From Flavobacteriaceae bacterium (GTDB lineage Bacteria; Bacteroidota; Bacteroidia; Flavobacteriales; Flavobacteriaceae): a stretch of 12,309 nucleotides of DNA. The translations under genes were made by a program, and so were the position numbers. Positions 1 through 8,356 of the stretch are shown here, in pieces; position 1 is the stretch's first letter; the number at the start of each line of letters is the position of its first letter. Location of the stretch: NCBI GenBank assembly GCA_016780435.1, contig JADHLU010000013.1:1-12309 (forward strand), written 5' to 3'. The notes below the pieces were generated by a model that was not told the DNA's origin, did no database searches, and saw only the letters and a list, made by a program, of their open reading frames with translations.

Positions 1-1307
1 GGATGCCCTTTGATCACGTTCTCGAGAATATCCCAAACAACAGGCTCTTTTTTATCTATAATTTTCTTGGCTGATTTTACGGTTTTCACAATACCCCGCT
101 CGATCAGTTTTCGAATAATAAACGGTTTGTATAACTCGGCTGCCATGTCTTTAGGCAGACCGCATTCGAATAATTTCAAATCAGGACCTACAACAATTAC
201 TGAACGCGCAGAGTAGTCTACACGCTTACCGAGCAGGTTCTGACGAAAACGCCCTTGCTTACCTTTAAGCGAATCTGAAAGTGATTTAAGCGGACGGTTC
301 GATTCTGTTTTAACGGCAGACGCTTTGCGTGTATTATCAAAAAGCGAATCAACGGCCTCTTGAAGCATACGCTTTTCGTTGCGCAAAATAACCTCAGGAG
401 CCTTGATCTCCATCAATCGCTTTAAACGATTGTTTCGGATAATAACGCGACGGTAAAGGTCATTCAAATCTGAGGTGGCAAAACGACCACCATCTAAAGG
501 CACGAGCGGACGTAATTCGGGTGGAATAACAGGAATGACCTTCATGATCATCCATTCGGGAAGGTTCTCTCTGTTAAGTTGTGCCTCTCTAAATGATTCC
601 ACTACTTGAAGACGCTTAAGCGCTTCAGTTTTACGTTGCTTCGAGGTTTCTGTATTGGCCTTGTGACGCAATTCATACGAAAGCGACTCTAGATCCAATC
701 TTGACAACAGGTCGATGAGGCACTCAGCACCCATCTTTGCAATAAACTTGTTTGGATCGCTATCGTCTAAATACTGATTTTCTTGTGGAATCTCGTCTAA
801 AATATTGAGATACTCCTCTTCAGTTAAGAAGTCAAGCATATGCAAATCTTGACCCTCTGCACCTTTGGCTATACCCGGCTGAATGACCACGTAACGCTCG
901 TAATAAATAATCATATCGAGCTTCTTCGACGGTAATCCAAGCAGGTAACCTAATTTATTAGGGAGCGATCTGAAGTACCAAATGTGGGCAACAGGTACCA
1001 CCAAACTGATGTGTCCAACGCGCTCTCTTCTAACCTTTTTCTCAGTTACTTCAACCCCGCATCGATCACAAACAATTCCGCGATAGCGGATGCGCTTATA
1101 CTTTCCACAGGCACACTCATAATCCTTGATCGGACCAAAAATGCGCTCACAGAACAATCCGTCTCTCTCGGGCTTATGCGTTCTGTAGTTGATCGTTTCA
1201 GGCTTCAACACCTCTCCTCGAGAAGCACCCAAAATAGATTCTGGAGAAGCAAGACCGATAGAGATTTTATTGAACTGCTGTTCTGTAGTTTCGTTTACTT
1301 TAGCCAT
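1..1307 (-). CDS. rpoC: RNA polymerase beta' subunit, N-terminal part (cut by window edge)
   Basis: This encodes the beta' subunit of RNA polymerase, which forms the clamp and, with beta, the active site. Only about the first 435 residues are present, because the reading frame runs open off the left edge. The start ATG (complement of 1305-1307) gives [20 protein letters not shown]. Visible landmarks are the zinc-binding motif of the clamp with cysteines at residues 65, 67, 80 and 83 (CxC...CDRC), the segment [20 protein letters not shown], and the highly conserved [18 protein letters not shown] block near residues 349-366. The catalytic NADFDGD loop would come just beyond the edge. It follows rpoB by 37 bases, with no Shine-Dalgarno sequence, and is surely cotranscribed with it. 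The identification is secure; only the missing C-terminal two thirds is unknown. Confidence 0.98.
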   Translation of the reverse strand, partial: MAKVNETTEQQFNKISIGLASPESILGASRGEVLKPETINYRTHKPERDGLFCERIFGPIKDYECACGKYKRIRYRGIVCDRCGVEVTEKKVRRERVGHISLVVPVAHIWYFRSLPNKLGYLLGLPSKKLDMIIYYERYVVIQPGIAKGAEGQDLHMLDFLTEEEYLNILDEIPQENQYLDDSDPNKFIAKMGAECLIDLLSRLDLESLSYELRHKANTETSKQRKTEALKRLQVVESFREAQLNRENLPEWMIMKVIPVIPPELRPLVPLDGGRFATSDLNDLYRRVIIRNNRLKRLMEIKAPEVILRNEKRMLQEAVDSLFDNTRKASAVKTESNRPLKSLSDSLKGKQGRFRQNLLGKRVDYSARSVIVVGPDLKLFECGLPKDMAAELYKPFIIRKLIERGIVKTVKSAKKIIDKKEPVVWDILENVIKGH

Positions 1308-1344
1308 AGTGTCGTAACGCTTAATATTGTTATAAGAGAGCGAA

Positions 1345-4300
1345 TTATTCTTCAAGTCTAATATCCAGACCTAGTCCTTTCAATTCGTGCATAAGCACGT
1401 TGAACGATTCAGGTATACCTGGCTCAGGCATAGTTTCACCTTTAACGATGGCCTCATAGGTCTTCGCACGTCCGATGACGTCATCTGACTTCACGGTGAG
1501 AATCTCGCGCAGTGTAGATGAAGCTCCGTAGGCTTCAAGAGCCCAAACCTCCATCTCACCGAAACGCTGACCTCCAAACTGAGCTTTACCTCCGAGCGGT
1601 TGCTGCGTAATAAGCGAGTAAGGGCCGATAGAGCGCGCGTGCATCTTATCGTCAACCATGTGACCCAGTTTAAGCATGTAAATCACCCCAACAGTAGCGG
1701 GCTGATCAAAACGCTCACCTGTGCCTCCATCGAAGAGGTAAGTGTGACCAAACTTAGGAACCCCCGCCTTTTCTGTAAGCTCATTGATTTGATCAATAGA
1801 GGCTCCATCAAAAATTGGCGTAGCGTATTTCTGATTGAGTTTAGCTCCGGCCCATCCAAGAACGGTCTCGTAAATCTGACCTATGTTCATACGTGAAGGT
1901 ACCCCTAGTGGGTTCAACACGATATCAACTGGGGTACCGTCTTCTAAGAAAGGCATGTCTTCGTCTCTTACGATACGCGAAACAATACCCTTGTTACCGT
2001 GGCGCCCTGCCATCTTATCACCTACTTTGAGCTTGCGCTTTTTGGCGATGTATACTTTGGCCAGTTTCATGATCCCCGAAGGAAGTTCATCCCCCACTGA
2101 AATCGTGAACTTATCGCGACGCAGGTTACCCTGAAGGTCGTTCAACTTTATCTTATAGTTGTGAAGCACATCAGCAATAAGCGCGTTAGTGTCTTCATCT
2201 ACCGTCCAGCTTCCGCCCACTAAGTGCGCAAAATCGTCAACAGCGTGAAGCATTTTCAAGCTGTACTTCTTACCCTTTGGTAGTACCTCTTCTCCAAGGT
2301 CATTCAACACCCCTTGAGAGGTTTTTCCGTTGACCACGGCAAAAAGTTTATCTACCAAGCGGTCTTTGAGTTGCTGAAACTTCACTTCATACTCAAGCTC
2401 TAGGGCTTGAATAGCCTCTTTCTCTTCAGAGCGCTTACGCTTGTCTTTTATAGAACGGGCGAATAATTTTTTGTCGATAACCACTCCTCTAAGTGATGGC
2501 GAAGCCTTTAATGAGGCGTCTTTAACGTCTCCGGCCTTATCTCCAAAAATCGCGCGAAGCAGCTTTTCTTCAGGGGTCGGATCAGACTCTCCTTTAGGAG
2601 TGATCTTACCAATCAGAATATCTCCGGGCTTAACTTCTGCTCCAATGCGAATCATTCCGTTTTCGTCAAGGTCTTTAGTCGCCTCTTCTGAAACGTTAGG
2701 AATGTCATTGGTGAGTTCTTCAGCCCCCAACTTGGTATCGCGAACCTCTAGTGAGTATTCATCAACGTGAATAGAGGTGAAGATATCTTCTCGAACTACG
2801 CGTTCAGAAATTACAATGGCATCTTCAAAGTTGTACCCTTTCCAAGGCATGAAGGCTACCTTCATGTTTCTTCCTAAGGCTAATTCTCCTTTCTCGGTAG
2901 CATAGCCCTCGCAAAGCACTTGCCCCTTAGACACCTTATTTCCTTTCGAAACGATGGGTTTAAGGTTAATGGCTGAACCTTGGTTGGTCTTTCTGAACTT
3001 GATTAGCTTATATTCTTTAAACTCGTCTTCAAAGCTGACCAGTTTTTCTTGCTCAGACATGTCGTACTTGATGACAATACGCTCGGCATCAACGTATTCT
3101 ACAACACCGTTACCCTCTGCATTAATCAGTACACGTGAGTCTCTAGCTACCTGACGTTCTAGCCCTGTTCCTACAATAGGAGATTCTGGACGAAGCAATG
3201 GAACGGCCTGACGCATCATGTTCGATCCCATCAGTGCACGGTTTGCATCATCGTGCTCTAAAAATGGAATAAGTGAAGCAGAGATAGAAGCAATCTGATT
3301 AGGTGCTACATCGGTATAGTCGATTTCCTCTGGAGAAACCACTGGGAAATCCCCCTCTAAACGAGCGATTACTTTATCGGTATCAATCGTTCCGTCTGAA
3401 GAAAGAGGAATGTTTGCTTGAGCAATCTTCTTGCCCTCTTCTTCTTCGGCACTTAAAAATACGTGCTCAGACAGGTCTACCTTACCGTTAGAAACCTTGC
3501 GGTACGGAGTCTCCAAGAATCCCATAGCATTCACCTTGGCGAACACTGAAAGAGACGAGATAAGCCCGATGTTGGGTCCTTCAGGAGTCTCAATAGGGCA
3601 TAATCTTCCGTAATGCGTGTAGTGAACGTCTCGCACCTCGAATCCGGCGCGCTCACGTGAAAGACCTCCTGGTCCTAGGGCTGATAGTCTGCGTTTGTGT
3701 GTGATCTCAGCCAGCGGATTGGTTTGATCCATAAACTGAGAAAGCTGGTTGGTTCCAAAAAACGAATTGATCACCGAAGAGAGTGTCTTGGCATTGATCA
3801 AATCGATTGGGGTAAACACCTCGTTATCTCTAACGTTCATACGCTCTCTTATAGTTCTTGCCATACGTGCAAGACCCACGCCAAACTGTTGAGACAATTG
3901 CTCCCCAACCGTGCGGATGCGGCGGTTAGAAAGGTGATCAATATCATCGATCTCGGCCTTTGAATTGATCAGTTCAATCAGGTGTTTAATTATGGTAATG
4001 ATGTCTACTTTGGTCAATACTTGATTGTCCATTCCGATATCAAGACCTAATTTTTTATTCATTCGGTAACGCCCAACTTCGCCTAAATTGTAGCGTTGAT
4101 CCGAGAAGAACAACTTGTCGATGATACCTCTTGCGGTCTCCTCGTCAGGTGGTTCAGCGTTACGTAGCTGTCGGTAAATATGTTCTACCGCCTCTTTTTC
4201 AGAGTTGGTAGGATCTTTTTGAAGCGTATTGTGAATAATCGCGTACTCTGATTGGGCATTGTTCTCTTTGTGAAGCAGAATGGTCTTTACGTCTGCTTCT

Positions 4301-5154
4301 ACAATCTGATCGAGATGCTCTTTCTCTAGAATAGTATCGCGATCTAAGATAATTTCGTTTCGTTCTATAGAAACCACTTCGCCTGTGTCTTCGTCTACGA
4401 AGTCTTCATGCCAAGTGTTCAGCACGCGAGCCGCTAACTTGCGACCCAACACTTTCTTGAGTCCTGTTTTTGAGACCTTAACTTCTTCTGAGAGGTCGAA
4501 AATCTCTAGAATATCTTTATCGCGCTCGTAACCAATGGCTCTAAACAGAGTGGTCACCGGCAATTTTTTCTTACGGTCGATGTACGCATACATGACCCCG
4601 TTAATATCAGTAGCGAATTCAATCCATGAACCCTTAAAAGGGATCACACGGGCAGAATACAATTTGGTTCCGTTTGCGTGAATCGATTGACCAAAGAACA
4701 CACCAGGAGAGCGGTGCAGCTGAGAAACAATTACACGTTCAGCACCATTGATTACAAAGGTACCCGAAGGGGTCATGTAAGGAATGGTTCCTAGATACAC
4801 GTCTTGTACAATGGTCTCGAAGTCTTCGTGCTCAGGATCCGTGCAATAGAGTTTAAGTCGTGCCTTTAACGGTACGCTATAGGTTAACCCTCGCTCGATA
4901 CACTCCTGAATGTTGTAACGTGGAGGATCGACGAAATAATCCAAAAACTCCAGCACAAACTGGTTGCGCGTGTCGGTGATTGGAAAATTCTCCATGAAGG
5001 TGTTAAATAGCCCTTCGTTTTCACGTGCATCTGACTTCGTCTCAAGCTGAAAAAAGTCTTGAAACGATTTGATCTGAATGTCTAGAAAATCTGGATATTC
5101 TGGAATGCTAGAAGCGGAAGCAAAATTTACTCTCTCGGTCTGATTCGACAACAT
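1345..5154 (-). CDS. rpoB: RNA polymerase beta subunit
   Basis: This is the complete beta subunit of RNA polymerase, 1269 residues (E. coli: 1342). It builds one side of the active-site cleft. Family landmarks in order are the N-terminal [10 protein letters not shown], the rifampicin-binding region with D476, H486 and S491 (equivalent to E. coli D516, H526, S531, all in the drug-sensitive state), the following [18 protein letters not shown] block, the NFEDAI motif with E777 and D778, and the [12 protein letters not shown] motif with K1047 and K1055, which contact the nascent RNA end. The C-terminus carries [14 protein letters not shown], which meets the beta' clamp. The ATG start matches the usual flavobacterial N-terminus. 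No ribosome binding site of SD type is present. It lies 96 bases after rplL, a gap that holds a hairpin which may set the polymerase-to-ribosomal-protein ratio. Confidence 0.99.
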   Translation of the reverse strand: MLSNQTERVNFASASSIPEYPDFLDIQIKSFQDFFQLETKSDARENEGLFNTFMENFPITDTRNQFVLEFLDYFVDPPRYNIQECIERGLTYSVPLKARLKLYCTDPEHEDFETIVQDVYLGTIPYMTPSGTFVINGAERVIVSQLHRSPGVFFGQSIHANGTKLYSARVIPFKGSWIEFATDINGVMYAYIDRKKKLPVTTLFRAIGYERDKDILEIFDLSEEVKVSKTGLKKVLGRKLAARVLNTWHEDFVDEDTGEVVSIERNEIILDRDTILEKEHLDQIVEADVKTILLHKENNAQSEYAIIHNTLQKDPTNSEKEAVEHIYRQLRNAEPPDEETARGIIDKLFFSDQRYNLGEVGRYRMNKKLGLDIGMDNQVLTKVDIITIIKHLIELINSKAEIDDIDHLSNRRIRTVGEQLSQQFGVGLARMARTIRERMNVRDNEVFTPIDLINAKTLSSVINSFFGTNQLSQFMDQTNPLAEITHKRRLSALGPGGLSRERAGFEVRDVHYTHYGRLCPIETPEGPNIGLISSLSVFAKVNAMGFLETPYRKVSNGKVDLSEHVFLSAEEEEGKKIAQANIPLSSDGTIDTDKVIARLEGDFPVVSPEEIDYTDVAPNQIASISASLIPFLEHDDANRALMGSNMMRQAVPLLRPESPIVGTGLERQVARDSRVLINAEGNGVVEYVDAERIVIKYDMSEQEKLVSFEDEFKEYKLIKFRKTNQGSAINLKPIVSKGNKVSKGQVLCEGYATEKGELALGRNMKVAFMPWKGYNFEDAIVISERVVREDIFTSIHVDEYSLEVRDTKLGAEELTNDIPNVSEEATKDLDENGMIRIGAEVKPGDILIGKITPKGESDPTPEEKLLRAIFGDKAGDVKDASLKASPSLRGVVIDKKLFARSIKDKRKRSEEKEAIQALELEYEVKFQQLKDRLVDKLFAVVNGKTSQGVLNDLGEEVLPKGKKYSLKMLHAVDDFAHLVGGSWTVDEDTNALIADVLHNYKIKLNDLQGNLRRDKFTISVGDELPSGIMKLAKVYIAKKRKLKVGDKMAGRHGNKGIVSRIVRDEDMPFLEDGTPVDIVLNPLGVPSRMNIGQIYETVLGWAGAKLNQKYATPIFDGASIDQINELTEKAGVPKFGHTYLFDGGTGERFDQPATVGVIYMLKLGHMVDDKMHARSIGPYSLITQQPLGGKAQFGGQRFGEMEVWALEAYGASSTLREILTVKSDDVIGRAKTYEAIVKGETMPEPGIPESFNVLMHELKGLGLDIRLEE

Positions 5155-5178
5155 TGAACGGACAGTTTATAAAATGAA

Positions 5179-5224
5179 TAAAAACAGGTGAAGGCCTTAC
5201 CAATATTAGCATTGGAAAGGCCTT
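5179..5224 (-). terminator. Hairpin with short U-run between rplL and rpoB, possible attenuator
   Basis: On the minus strand a 14-base arm (5224-5211) can pair with 5204-5191 with one mismatch around a 6-base loop. A run of five Ts (5184-5180) follows after a gap of about six bases. The long stem and imperfectly placed U-run suggest partial termination or an RNA processing site rather than a full stop, since rpoB and rpoC must be transcribed through it. In E. coli the same gap holds an attenuator and an RNase III site. That a similar role applies here is inference. Confidence 0.55.
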
Positions 5225-5250
5225 TACCCTAAGTAGTTAGAACAGTAGAA

Positions 5251-5634
5251 TTACTTAAGCTCAACTTCAGCACCAGCCTCTACTAAAGAGTTTTTGATAC
5301 CTTCTGCTTCGTCTTTAGAAACTCCTTCTTTTACCGCTTTAGGAGCGCTATCTACGATTTCTTTAGCCTCTTTAAGTCCGAGACCAGTTAGTTCTTTAAC
5401 TAGTTTTACTACAGCTAGTTTGCTAGCTCCAGCATCTTTGAGAATTACATCAAATTCAGTCTTCTCTTCAGCTGCAGCTCCTTCAGAAGCACCACCAGCA
5501 CCACCAGCCGCTACAGCAACTGCTGCAGCTGCAGGCTCGATACCGTATTCTTCTTTAAGAATAGTAGCCAATTCATTCACCTCTTTTACGGTGAGGTTAA
5601 CTAGTTGTTCTGCAAAATCTTTTAAATCTGCCAT
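5251..5634 (-). CDS. rplL: Ribosomal protein bL12 (L7/L12)
   Basis: This is the multicopy ribosome stalk protein that recruits translational GTPases such as EF-Tu and EF-G. It is 127 residues long (E. coli 121). Residues 1-32 ([22 protein letters not shown]) form the N-terminal dimerisation domain that docks on uL10. Residues 33-56 are a flexible Ala/Gly-rich hinge. The C-terminal factor-binding domain starts at EKTEFDVIL and contains the conserved [21 protein letters not shown] helix region, ending AEVELK. It follows rplJ after 51 bases, the usual order, and precedes rpoB. The start ATG is preceded by an AT-rich stretch without SD. The identification is certain. Confidence 0.99.
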   Translation of the reverse strand: MADLKDFAEQLVNLTVKEVNELATILKEEYGIEPAAAAVAVAAGGAGGASEGAAAEEKTEFDVILKDAGASKLAVVKLVKELTGLGLKEAKEIVDSAPKAVKEGVSKDEAEGIKNSLVEAGAEVELK

Positions 5635-5685
5635 TTTCTATCGTTTTAATAAAGTTTAAAATATTGAGTATTGAGTGCGTACAAA

Positions 5686-6201
5686 TTAACGTTCAGACAA
5701 GGTTTTTACAATTCCTGCCAACTTACCTCCACCTGATTTCAGGCCAGAAATAACATTTTTAGCTGGAGATTGAAGCAGTGCGATAACTTCTGCGATCACC
5801 TCGTCTTTAGACTTGATACTTACTAGGGCATCTAGATAGTCATCTCCAATGTAGATGGCTTCTTCTACGAAGGCCCCTTTAAGTAGTGGTCTTTTGGCGT
5901 TCTTTCTAAAGGTCTTAATCAATTTTGCCGGTGCATTTCCCGTTTGAGCAATCATCATCGATGTCTCTCCCTTCAACACTGTGGCTAAATCACCAAAATC
6001 TCTGTCTGAAGCCTCCATTGCTTTCTCAAGCAAGGTATTTTTAACCACCGAAAGGCTAATATCTGCCTTGAAACAGGCTCTTCTTAGATCGGCAGTAGCG
6101 CTTGCATTTAATCCTGAGATATCTGCAAGATAGATCGTTGAGCTCGACGCAAGGGTGTCCTTCAACTGCTCTATTACTTGTGCTTTTTCTTCTCTAGTCA
6201 T
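5686..6201 (-). CDS. rplJ: Ribosomal protein uL10
   Basis: uL10 is the base of the ribosome stalk: its N-terminal domain binds 23S rRNA together with uL11 and its C-terminal helix carries bL12 dimers. The 171-residue product shows the family N-terminus (MTREEKAQVIEQLKDTLASSSTIYLADISGL), the RNA-binding section with VVKNTLLEKAM, and a C-terminal helix (VISGLKSGGGKLAGIVKTL) of the kind that binds bL12. In many bacteria the uL10-bL12 complex represses its own mRNA through a long leader before rplJ. Here only 21 bases separate rplA from rplJ, so a leader in that place is excluded, and any feedback must act further upstream. Confidence 0.98.
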   Translation of the reverse strand: MTREEKAQVIEQLKDTLASSSTIYLADISGLNASATADLRRACFKADISLSVVKNTLLEKAMEASDRDFGDLATVLKGETSMMIAQTGNAPAKLIKTFRKNAKRPLLKGAFVEEAIYIGDDYLDALVSIKSKDEVIAEVIALLQSPAKNVISGLKSGGGKLAGIVKTLSER

Positions 6202-6222
6202 ACTATTGTTTCTTAAGGTGTG

Positions 6223-6912
6223 TTAAAGCGCCTTTACGTCTAATGGAACACTTGGGCTCATGGTTGATGACAGGTAGATGCTCTTCATGTACACCCCTTT
6301 AGATGCAGCAGGTTTCATACGATTCAACGTATCGATAATCTCCTTGGCGTTTCCTTCAATCTTTTCAGCATCAAAAGAAACTTTGCCAATGGCAGCGTGC
6401 ACTATACCCGCCTTATCTACCTTGAAATCAATCTTACCCGCCTTAACTTCTGAAACCGCCTTAGCGATATCCATAGTCACCGTACCGGTCTTTGGGTTAG
6501 GCATCAATCCTCTTGGGCCGAGTACACGACCTAAAGGACCCAGCTTACCCATAACACTAGGCATAGTAATAATAACGTCTACATCAGTCCAGCCTGCTTT
6601 GATCTTGTCTAGATACTCATCAAGCCCGATATAATCAGCCCCCGCAGCTTTAGCCTCTTCTTCCTTATCAGGAGTTACCAAGGCCAAAACACGAACATCT
6701 TTACCCGTACCGTGAGGAAGCGTCACCACGCCGCGAACCATTTGGTTTGCCTTACGCGGATCAACCCCTAAACGTACTGCGATATCGACTGAAGCGTCAA
6801 AGTTTACGTTGGTGATTTCTTTTACTAAAGCAGCAGCATCTCTAAGTGAATAGAGCTTGTCCTGATCGACTTTAGCGCGTGCGATTTTTTGTTTTTTCGT
6901 CAATTTTGCCAT
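6223..6912 (-). CDS. rplA: Ribosomal protein uL1
   Basis: uL1 forms the mobile L1 stalk that binds 23S rRNA and guides deacylated tRNA out of the E site. The product is 229 residues, a normal length. The N-terminus [16 protein letters not shown] and the family signature [20 protein letters not shown] (roughly residues 120-140), followed by [12 protein letters not shown], are plainly visible. It starts 16 bases after the rplK stop, so it is translated from the same message. In many bacteria uL1 represses the rplK-rplA message by binding a leader that mimics its rRNA site; a possible structured leader is noted before rplK. No SD precedes the ATG. Confidence 0.99.
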   Translation of the reverse strand: MAKLTKKQKIARAKVDQDKLYSLRDAAALVKEITNVNFDASVDIAVRLGVDPRKANQMVRGVVTLPHGTGKDVRVLALVTPDKEEEAKAAGADYIGLDEYLDKIKAGWTDVDVIITMPSVMGKLGPLGRVLGPRGLMPNPKTGTVTMDIAKAVSEVKAGKIDFKVDKAGIVHAAIGKVSFDAEKIEGNAKEIIDTLNRMKPAASKGVYMKSIYLSSTMSPSVPLDVKAL

Positions 6913-6928
6913 AACTAAGTCGATTCAA

Positions 6929-7366
6929 TTAAAAAGGTTTTTGTCCTGAAATTTTGATTCCCATAGATCGAGCAGTACCGGCGATCATCATCATTGCAGA
7001 CTCAACGGTGAACGCATTGAGGTCAACCATCTTATCTTCTGCAATGGTTTTGATCTGATCCCAGTTTACACTAGCCACCTTTGATCTGTTGGGTTCTCCA
7101 GAACCTTTTTTAACTTTTGCTGCTTCCATGAGCTGAATGGCCGCCGGAGGTGTCTTTACCACAAAGTCAAACGACTTGTCGGTATAAACGCTAATGACTA
7201 CAGGTAATACTTTACCTGGTTTATCTTGGGTTCTGGCGTTAAACTGCTTACAGAACTCCATGATATTGACACCAGCGGCACCTAAGGCGGGTCCAACCGG
7301 TGGCGATGGATTCGCAGCACCTCCCCTAACTTGTAGTTTAACTACTTTACCTATTTCTTTTGCCAT
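6929..7366 (-). CDS. rplK: Ribosomal protein uL11
   Basis: uL11 binds the GTPase-associated centre of 23S rRNA at the stalk base, and is needed for factor-dependent steps and, in species that have it, RelA-type stringent signalling. The product is 145 residues. The N-terminal domain has [20 protein letters not shown] (residues 15-34), the proline-rich face bound by thiostrepton-type drugs. The C-terminal RNA-binding domain ends with [10 protein letters not shown]. The gene sits 68 bases after nusG, and this gap carries two alternative hairpins. No SD is seen before the ATG, which is preceded by an A/T-rich stretch typical of this phylum. Confidence 0.99.
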   Translation of the reverse strand: MAKEIGKVVKLQVRGGAANPSPPVGPALGAAGVNIMEFCKQFNARTQDKPGKVLPVVISVYTDKSFDFVVKTPPAAIQLMEAAKVKKGSGEPNRSKVASVNWDQIKTIAEDKMVDLNAFTVESAMMMIAGTARSMGIKISGQKPF

Positions 7367-7386
7367 GATTAGTGTTTAAAATTGCC

Positions 7387-7428
7387 GTTGCACAATTGGA
7401 AGCTATGCAACTAAGCGACTTATAGTTG
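7387..7428 (-). promoter_or_regulatory. Structured leader before rplK with two exclusive hairpins
   Basis: In the minus-strand RNA, the segment complementary to 7408-7415 can pair with the upstream segment (7419-7428, 8 pairs with a 2-base bulge). The overlapping segment 7406-7411 can instead pair with 7387-7392 (6 pairs, GUUGCA with UGCAAC, 13-base loop). The two folds share bases 7408-7411 and exclude each other. This is seen directly; a regulatory role, for example as a uL1-binding site, is inference. I could not match the known uL1 target consensus with confidence. Confidence 0.3.
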
Positions 7429-7434
7429 TAACAT

Positions 7435-7986
7435 TTAAACTTTCTCTACTTGTAAATAGCTCAATTCAAGAGGTGTCTTTCTTCCGAAAATCTTAACCAT
7501 AACCTCTAGCTTGCGCTTTTCTTCATTAATTTTCTCAATCGTTCCGTTAAAACCGTTGAAAGGACCGTCAATAACTTTGATGGTCTCACCGATTACAAAC
7601 GGAATAGCGACGTCATCGGCTGTTAGGGCCAATTCATCCACTTTACCGAGCATTCTATTTACTTCAGATTTTCTGAGCGGAACAGGATCTCCTCCTTTGG
7701 TTTCTCCTAGAAAACCGATAACGTTAGTTATAGATCGAATGATGTGCACCATTTCACCTGCTAGATTGGCTTTCACCATGATGTAGCCTGGGAAATAGGT
7801 GCGCTCTTTTTGAATTTTTTTTCCGTTGCGGATTTGAACAACCTTTTCAGTCGGCACTAAAACCTCTTCGAGGTAGTCCTTGAATCCTTGGCGTTCTACC
7901 TCAGTCTCAATGTACCCCTTGATTTTGTGCTCTTGTCCGCTAACTGCGCGCACTACATACCATTTCTTGTCTACCACCTCAGCCAT
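7435..7986 (-). CDS. nusG: Transcription elongation and antitermination factor NusG
   Basis: NusG binds the clamp of elongating RNA polymerase and links it to Rho or to the ribosome. The product has 183 residues. Residues 7 to about 115 are the NGN domain (KKWYVVRAVSGQEHKIKGYIE..., with the ERTYFPGYIMVKA strand pair). The C-terminal KOW domain begins around residue 133 (GETIKVIDGPFNGFNGTIEKIN) and ends LSYLQVEKV. The ATG lies only 6 bases after the secE stop, which implies translational coupling in the universal secE-nusG pair. A purine stretch (AGAAGGT) touches the ATG directly and is too close to act as an SD. Confidence 0.98.
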   Translation of the reverse strand: MAEVVDKKWYVVRAVSGQEHKIKGYIETEVERQGFKDYLEEVLVPTEKVVQIRNGKKIQKERTYFPGYIMVKANLAGEMVHIIRSITNVIGFLGETKGGDPVPLRKSEVNRMLGKVDELALTADDVAIPFVIGETIKVIDGPFNGFNGTIEKINEEKRKLEVMVKIFGRKTPLELSYLQVEKV

Positions 7987-7992
7987 ACCTTC

Positions 7993-8178
7993 TTACTTCA
8001 ACAGATTGAAATACACCTGAATCACTCGACTAAAAACGGTGTCAACACCCCAAGTCATCAAAGCGAAAATCAACGAAAACACCGCCACAACCACCATTAG
8101 GTTTGAAGCTTGCTCGCGCGATGGCCAAGAAACGTTATTCTTTAGTTCTTCTAGTGATGCCTTGATATATGTAATCAT
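7993..8178 (-). CDS. secE: Preprotein translocase subunit SecE (short, single-span form)
   Basis: SecE clamps SecY in the inner-membrane protein channel. The product has 61 residues, the short form with one membrane span common outside Gammaproteobacteria. The amphipathic helix motif ELKNNVSWPSREQ (about residues 11-23) matches the conserved V-WP-R element. The single span covers about residues 27-47 (NLMVVVAVFSLIFALMTWGV). I chose the ATG at 8178: an open frame continues upstream, but it would read through the tRNA-Trp gene and is not credible. It lies directly between trnW and nusG. Confidence 0.96.
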   Translation of the reverse strand: MITYIKASLEELKNNVSWPSREQASNLMVVVAVFSLIFALMTWGVDTVFSRVIQVYFNLLK

Positions 8179-8188
8179 CTTTGTCTTT

Positions 8189-8209
8189 AAAAATAAGGGC
8201 GCAAGCGCC
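8189..8209 (-). terminator. GC-rich hairpin between trnW and secE, weak terminator or processing site
   Basis: On the minus strand GGCGC and GCGCC (8209-8198) form a compact hairpin, followed by a T-rich tract with two interruptions (8197-8189). It sits between the 3' end of tRNA-Trp and the secE start. The form resembles an intrinsic terminator, but the stem is only 5 pairs (3 if a stable tetraloop is required). Partial termination, or a barrier that defines the tRNA 3' end for processing, are both plausible. Confidence 0.35.
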
Positions 8210-8218
8210 GAACCTTCG

Positions 8219-8291
8219 CACGGGAGGAGAGACTCGAACTCCCGACACCTGGTTTTGGAGACCAGTGCTCTACCAACTGAGCTACACCCGT
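8219..8291 (-). tRNA. trnW: tRNA-Trp (anticodon CCA)
   Basis: The minus strand folds into a full cloverleaf of 73 bases: acceptor ACGGGTG with CTCCCGT, D-arm GCTC/GAGC, anticodon stem CTGGT/ACCAG with loop CTCCAAA (anticodon CCA), and T-arm GGGAG/CTCTC around TTCGAGT. The discriminator is G, as expected for bacterial tRNA-Trp. CCA is not encoded. The acceptor stem has one U-U mismatch at position 6:67, and the T stem has one G-U pair. The gene sits between tuf and secE, so it must be cut out of a protein-coding transcript. Confidence 0.96.
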
Positions 8292-8302
8292 TTATATGTA
8301 CG

Positions 8303-8336
8303 CTAAAAGGTATCTCGCATGCGAGACACCCTTTAG
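8303..8336 (-). other. 15-pair inverted repeat between tuf and trnW
   Basis: Bases 8303-8317 are complementary to 8322-8336 around a four-base centre (CATG). The minus-strand RNA would form a 15-pair stem with two G-U pairs. No run of Us follows, so it does not look like an intrinsic terminator. It begins about 20 bases after the tuf stop and ends 11 bases before tRNA-Trp. Likely roles are an RNase III type cleavage site or a 3'-end stabiliser for the very abundant tuf message; these are inferences. Confidence 0.7.
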
Positions 8337-8356
8337 ACATACTTTATTGAATAGAC

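Noticed and set aside
984..1361. Plus-strand open frame of 125 codons opposite the start of rpoC and the end of rpoB
   Set aside because: It is antisense to certain rpoC coding sequence, has no recognisable domain, and its composition is that of a shadow frame.
3715..3770. Possible rifampicin-resistance changes in RpoB
   Set aside because: The key residues (D476, H486, S491) are the drug-sensitive ones, so nothing unusual is seen.
5294..5659. Plus-strand open frame of 121 codons opposite rplL
   Set aside because: It is Ala/Ser/Pro-rich only because it mirrors the Ala/Gly-rich bL12 hinge codons; rplL itself is certain.
7987..7993. AGAAGGT before nusG as a Shine-Dalgarno
   Set aside because: It abuts the ATG with no spacing, so it cannot place the start codon in the ribosome; coupling to secE translation is more likely.
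8179..8340. N-terminal extension of the secE frame to 115 codons
   Set aside because: The extension would translate through the tRNA-Trp gene; SecE starts at the ATG at 8178 with a normal family N-terminus.
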